Shown in pieces: positions 62,887 through 64,000 of a stretch of DNA of 64,000 nt. The notes under the pieces were generated by a model. The model was not told the DNA's origin and ran no database searches. It saw nothing but the letters and a program-made list of their open reading frames with translations. Source of the DNA: an uncultured Cohaesibacter sp. Lineage in GTDB: Bacteria > Pseudomonadota > Alphaproteobacteria > Rhizobiales > Cohaesibacteraceae. The stretch spans positions 3,423,501-3,487,500 of the forward strand of contig NZ_OY821667.1 in assembly GCF_963682185.1 (NCBI RefSeq). Reading direction: 5' to 3'. The first letter of the stretch is position 1; the number at the start of each line of letters is the position of its first letter. A program made the translations under genes and the position numbers.

Positions 62887-63357
62887 CTACATGTCGAAAC
62901 TGAATGACTGGATGAAGCGACGGCCAGATGTCGCCTTGCCAGCATTGTTCCTATCAAGCGGTACAACGACTTCCGAGGGAGCAGAGCCCATATGTTCAAC
63001 AGCTGTGTCTATGTGCAGCTCATAGCCTGCATCAAACAGGGCATCTGACAAATCCAATGTCACATTCAGCGTGCGCCCACTTCCAACGCTTGCACCGGTG
63101 ATGCCATCCACTTCGGCTGAGTTGCCACCTGTTGCGCGAGACCAATCGCGCAGATCGCGATAATATTTCGAGCGGCTGCCCGACATCCACAATGAACCCT
63201 GATAGGCCCCGGAAGCATCGGTGACATACATCACCATATAGGCTTCCGGACCGCCATAGTTGCTCATGGTCGTTGAGAAGGTTACTGGTTTGGCTTGCGC
63301 TGCGGCGGGCAATACGAACGCGCTGGCGAGAGCAGCAGAAGCGAGGTATTTATTCAT
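62887..63357 (-). CDS. DUF2271 periplasmic protein with flavinylation motif
   Basis: 156 residues with a signal peptide (MNKYLASAALASAFVLPAAAQA). DUF2271 proteins accompany ApbE and PepSY membrane reductases. Residues 84-90, DGITGAS, match the ApbE attachment consensus (D-G-x-[ST]-G-A-[ST]), so Ser90 is the expected FMN acceptor. Segments such as MVMYVTDASGAYQGSLWMSG and LNVTLDLSDALFDAGYELHID suggest a beta-sandwich. Its gene is followed at 55 bases by the PepSY reductase. Proposed role: end-point or relay for periplasmic electrons. Confidence 0.88.
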   Translation of the reverse strand: MNKYLASAALASAFVLPAAAQAKPVTFSTTMSNYGGPEAYMVMYVTDASGAYQGSLWMSGSRSKYYRDLRDWSRATGGNSAEVDGITGASVGSGRTLNVTLDLSDALFDAGYELHIDTAVEHMGSAPSEVVVPLDRNNAGKATSGRRFIQSFSFDM

Positions 63358-63443
63358 GTCTGGTTTCCTTTGAAAATGTATTAGCCCCGACCATTTTTGA
63401 TCCGGTTCGGGGCCGAGAGTTTGGCTCCAGGTGCGTTAGATAG
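63358..63443 (-). other. Spacer with a hairpin between the two secreted-protein genes
   Basis: On the minus strand GGCCCCGAACCGG pairs imperfectly with GGTCGGGGC around a short loop (63384-63412). There is no T-run, so it could be an RNA-stabilising or partial termination element between the Asp-rich gene and the DUF2271 gene. Confidence 0.3.
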
Positions 63444-63779
63444 TCAGTTCATGGTGACTTTCGGGGATGATCCCTTGTTGATCAGTTTGTTGTTGTTGAT
63501 CGGGCCTGTCGGGTTTTGTGCCGCGGCCTGTCCATGCCCTCCCCGATGATCGTCGTCGTCATCATCGTCCCAACCAAAAGGCATCTTCCAGCCAAACAGG
63601 CTGAAGTGATGATCCCCGTCGCGATCAATGTCGCGATAGCGGGCTTCTTTGCCTCGTCCATATTCGCGTTCCTGTCCGGAATAACCGCGTCCGTCATGGC
63701 CGTAACCGTCGGCATAGGTTGCACCGGCTGCGAGTGTGATGCCGCTGATCAGCAAGGCACCTGCAATAAGTTTCTTCAT
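63444..63779 (-). CDS. Small secreted Asp/His-rich protein
   Basis: 111 residues from ATG 63779 with signal peptide MKKLIAGALLISGITLAAGATYA. The frame stays open upstream but the signal peptide and GGGAG site fix this start. The mature part is polar and low in complexity: YGHDGRGYSGQEREYGRG, DGDHHFSLFGW, a run of seven Asp, then HRGGHGQ. Such composition suits metal binding or interaction with a charged partner, but I do not know the family. It is the first gene before DUF2271-PepSY-ApbE on the same strand. Confidence 0.7.
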   Translation of the reverse strand: MKKLIAGALLISGITLAAGATYADGYGHDGRGYSGQEREYGRGKEARYRDIDRDGDHHFSLFGWKMPFGWDDDDDDDHRGGHGQAAAQNPTGPINNNKLINKGSSPKVTMN

Positions 63780-63951
63780 GGCTCTGGTCTCCCGTTGCAT
63801 TGATTTGATGGAGGCACTATCGCGGACCAGACTGAAGGCGACCTGACTGATAATTTCTTTTTGCTTCAGCTTCCTGTAAGGTTGCGCGGCAACACTGCGG
63901 CAGGCTTCAAAAGCAACTCGGTGTAAAATAATCAAAAGAAGGCGAAGAAAA

Positions 63952-64000
63952 ATGCGGGTCTTGTTGGTCGAGGATGACACGGTATTGGGGTCCGCGGTGC
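63952..64000 (+). CDS. Two-component response regulator (partial, 5' end only)
   Basis: The frame starts MRVLLVEDDTVLGSAV and runs off the right edge. The VEDD acidic pair opening the receiver domain is typical of OmpR-type regulators. Divergent from the Asp-rich protein and flavin operon, so it may control them, as for similar two-component systems beside PepSY genes. Confidence 0.8.
   Translation, partial: MRVLLVEDDTVLGSAV

Noticed and set aside
1-64000. CRISPR array, tRNA or rRNA gene, insertion sequence, prophage or replication origin
   Set aside because: I saw no regular direct repeats with spacers, no transposase or integrase frames, no cloverleaf candidates and no rRNA-like stretches.

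Overview
The window reads as a chromosomal segment of an alphaproteobacterium, most likely a marine member of the Hyphomicrobiales (a Cohaesibacter-type organism is my guess; it is not proven by the sequence). The reasons are the alphaproteobacterial sulfite-reduction cluster (DUF2849-cysI-cysH-DUF934), an IolC kinase fused to DUF2090, and two TRAP transporters with sugar-acid style gene neighbours. I see no rRNA, tRNA, CRISPR array, complete insertion sequence or phage module. Most genes lie in short operons with tight spacing.

Layout. 1-7.5 kb: a glycine-rich autotransporter-like passenger cut by the left edge, a small orphan gene with its own terminator, an O-acyltransferase with an SGNH domain, an Lrp/AsnC regulator divergent from a zinc alcohol dehydrogenase, an AbrB-type membrane protein and a DoxX protein. 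8.0-16.0 kb: a seven-gene iron uptake operon (FTR1 permease, P19-like periplasmic protein, DUF2318 membrane protein, two FtsX-type permeases, ATPase, TlpA-like lipoprotein), preceded by a Fur-like box and a strong inverted repeat, and followed by a convergent cytochrome c. 16.5-27.2 kb: deoxy-sugar catabolism (isomerase, FGGY kinase, GH78 alpha-L-rhamnosidase, GntR regulator, DapA-family aldolase) divergent from a TRAP transporter. 27.3-33.3 kb: siroheme synthase divergent from DUF2849-cysI-cysH-DUF934-ferredoxin reductase, for assimilatory sulfate reduction. 33.5-42.2 kb: an RpiR regulator, a second TRAP transporter and two polyol/sugar-acid dehydrogenases, divergent from a lone iolC-DUF2090 fusion. 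42.5-49.0 kb: an RND efflux operon with a divergent TetR regulator. 49.3-53.7 kb: a CUT1 sugar ABC transporter with no catabolic partner.

54.0-58.9 kb holds the most unusual unit. It is a four-gene operon on the minus strand encoding a glutamate decarboxylase, a pentameric ligand-gated ion channel of the ELIC type, a membrane PDC/Cache sensor with a decayed histidine-kinase ATPase domain, and an MFS transporter. Glutamate decarboxylase makes GABA, and ELIC itself is known to be opened by GABA and other primary amines. The channel here keeps the aromatic and acidic ligand-site residues of ELIC. The arrangement suggests a bacterial GABA production, sensing and transport module.

59.6-64.0 kb: a transmembrane flavin electron-transfer operon: DUF2271 protein with a DGITGAS flavinylation motif, a PepSY-flavodoxin-reductase fusion and the ApbE flavin transferase. 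An Asp/His-rich secreted protein precedes it, and a response regulator diverges from it at the right edge.
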